Positions 63,700-64,000 of a stretch of DNA of 64,000 nucleotides are shown piece after piece. The DNA comes from Streptomyces pristinaespiralis (GTDB taxonomy: Bacteria; Actinomycetota; Actinomycetes; Streptomycetales; Streptomycetaceae). Location: the NCBI RefSeq assembly GCF_001278075.1, contig NZ_CP011340.1, positions 4,278,001 through 4,342,000 on the forward strand, read 5' to 3'. How positions within the stretch are numbered: the first letter of the stretch is position 1; every line of letters starts with the position of its first letter. The translations under genes were made by a program, and so were the position numbers. The notes beneath the pieces were generated by a model. It ran no database searches. It worked only from the letters and a program-made list of their open reading frames with translations, and was not told the origin of the DNA.

Positions 63700-64000
63700 C
63701 GGCCGCCCGCCTCGTCGTTGTCCGCGCAGGCGCGGCGCGCGGTCGCCAGGGACGGTGCGTACCGACCGGTGGGGTAGCGCTCGTGGAGGGCGTCCAGCAG
63801 CGCGCGCACCCGCTGGAACCCGAGCTTCTCGCCCCACTCCAACGGTCCGGCCGGGTAGTTGACGCCGAGCTTCATCGCGGTGTCGATGTCCGGGCCGGAC
63901 GCGACACCGCGGTCGACCGCGTCGGCCGCGAAGTCCGCCAGCATCGCCACCGTACGGGCGACGATCATGCCCGGTACGTCCCCGATCAATGAGACGTCCT
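63696..64000 (-). CDS. 3-hydroxyacyl-CoA dehydrogenase, C-terminal part (cut by window end)
   Basis: Only the final 100 or so residues are present; the frame stays open to position 64000, so the gene enters from beyond the right edge. The segment contains the typical C-terminal dimerisation domain: DVPGMIVARTVAMLADFAADAVDRGVASGPDIDTAMKLG with the NYPAGPLEWGEKLG ending. This fits 3-hydroxybutyryl- or 3-hydroxyacyl-CoA dehydrogenases such as PaaC/PaaH. Its stop overlaps the TetR gene start by four bases. Confidence 0.88.
   Translation of the reverse strand, partial: DVSLIGDVPGMIVARTVAMLADFAADAVDRGVASGPDIDTAMKLGVNYPAGPLEWGEKLGFQRVRALLDALHERYPTGRYAPSLATARRACADNDEAGGR

Overview
The window is about 64 kb of very GC-rich actinobacterial chromosome and almost certainly comes from a Streptomyces-type organism. 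The signs are strong third-position G/C bias, frequent GTG and TTG starts, dense short-gap gene packing, mycothiol-family and proteasome-accessory proteins, a SigE-type sigma operon and paired branched-chain 2-oxo acid dehydrogenase (bkd) operons. From memory, the order phoX-like / VWA protein / metG / sigma operon / aspS ... bkd operon / response regulator / twin Ser/Thr kinases / PadR-ABC / moeA ... bkd operon / Lrp regulator resembles the oriC-proximal core of S. coelicolor; no alignment was run. Two perfect parS (ParB) sites, one 13/14 parS-like site and an intergenic inverted pair of DnaA boxes fit a position near the replication origin. No tRNA, rRNA, IS element, prophage, CRISPR array or obvious biosynthetic or defence island is visible.

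Layout. 0-9.3 kb: a CE1758/CE1759-type flavin monooxygenase/FMN reductase pair, a universal stress protein, a DrrAB-like ABC exporter, a membrane-anchored endonuclease/phosphatase-fold protein, DUF2630, a FUSC-type membrane protein and an S4 RNA-binding protein. 9.5-20 kb: an amino acid permease, a Tat-exported PhoX-type phosphatase with a PHO box, an acidic VWA protein, metG, then a minus-strand sigma factor / membrane protein / L,D-transpeptidase-like lipoprotein operon. 20-34 kb: aspS, a SpoIIE-type phosphatase with HATPase, an AI-2E-type permease, pirin, an SseB-domain protein, an acyl-CoA dehydrogenase, an M18 aminopeptidase, an NHL-thioredoxin protein and small conserved proteins. 34-43 kb: a nitrilase-type hydrolase, a mycothiol-dependent-type isomerase, a GntR-MFS pair, the first bkd operon and an orphan NarL-type response regulator. 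43-48.7 kb: a small flavoprotein-like protein, an APH-fold kinase and two divergent receptor Ser/Thr kinases. 48.7-54 kb: PadR with an FtsX-type ABC exporter, then the proteasome activator Bpa. 54-58.5 kb: a molybdenum cofactor operon (mobA, moeA) continuing into a K+ channel and a quinone oxidoreductase. 58.6-64 kb: the second bkd operon, a divergent Lrp/AsnC regulator (probably bkdR), a TetR regulator and the cut-off end of a 3-hydroxyacyl-CoA dehydrogenase.

How it works together. The two bkd operons supply branched acyl-CoA (isobutyryl, isovaleryl, 2-methylbutyryl) from Val, Leu and Ile catabolism for branched fatty acids and polyketides. The fadE-like gene, the Lrp and TetR regulators and the hydroxyacyl-CoA dehydrogenase belong to the same acyl-CoA economy. 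The rest is housekeeping (metG, aspS, cofactor synthesis), envelope and signalling functions (sigma/L,D-transpeptidase operon, kinases, SpoIIE phosphatase), and small transport or stress modules with recognisable local operators.

The window reads as conserved core chromosome. The most interesting signals are regulatory: parS and DnaA boxes, a PHO box, an operator shared by two distant redox loci, a 13-codon reading frame that runs into the metG start, and a PadR operator lying on a probably leaderless start. The least understood gene is the VWA protein with a long acidic repeat linker.
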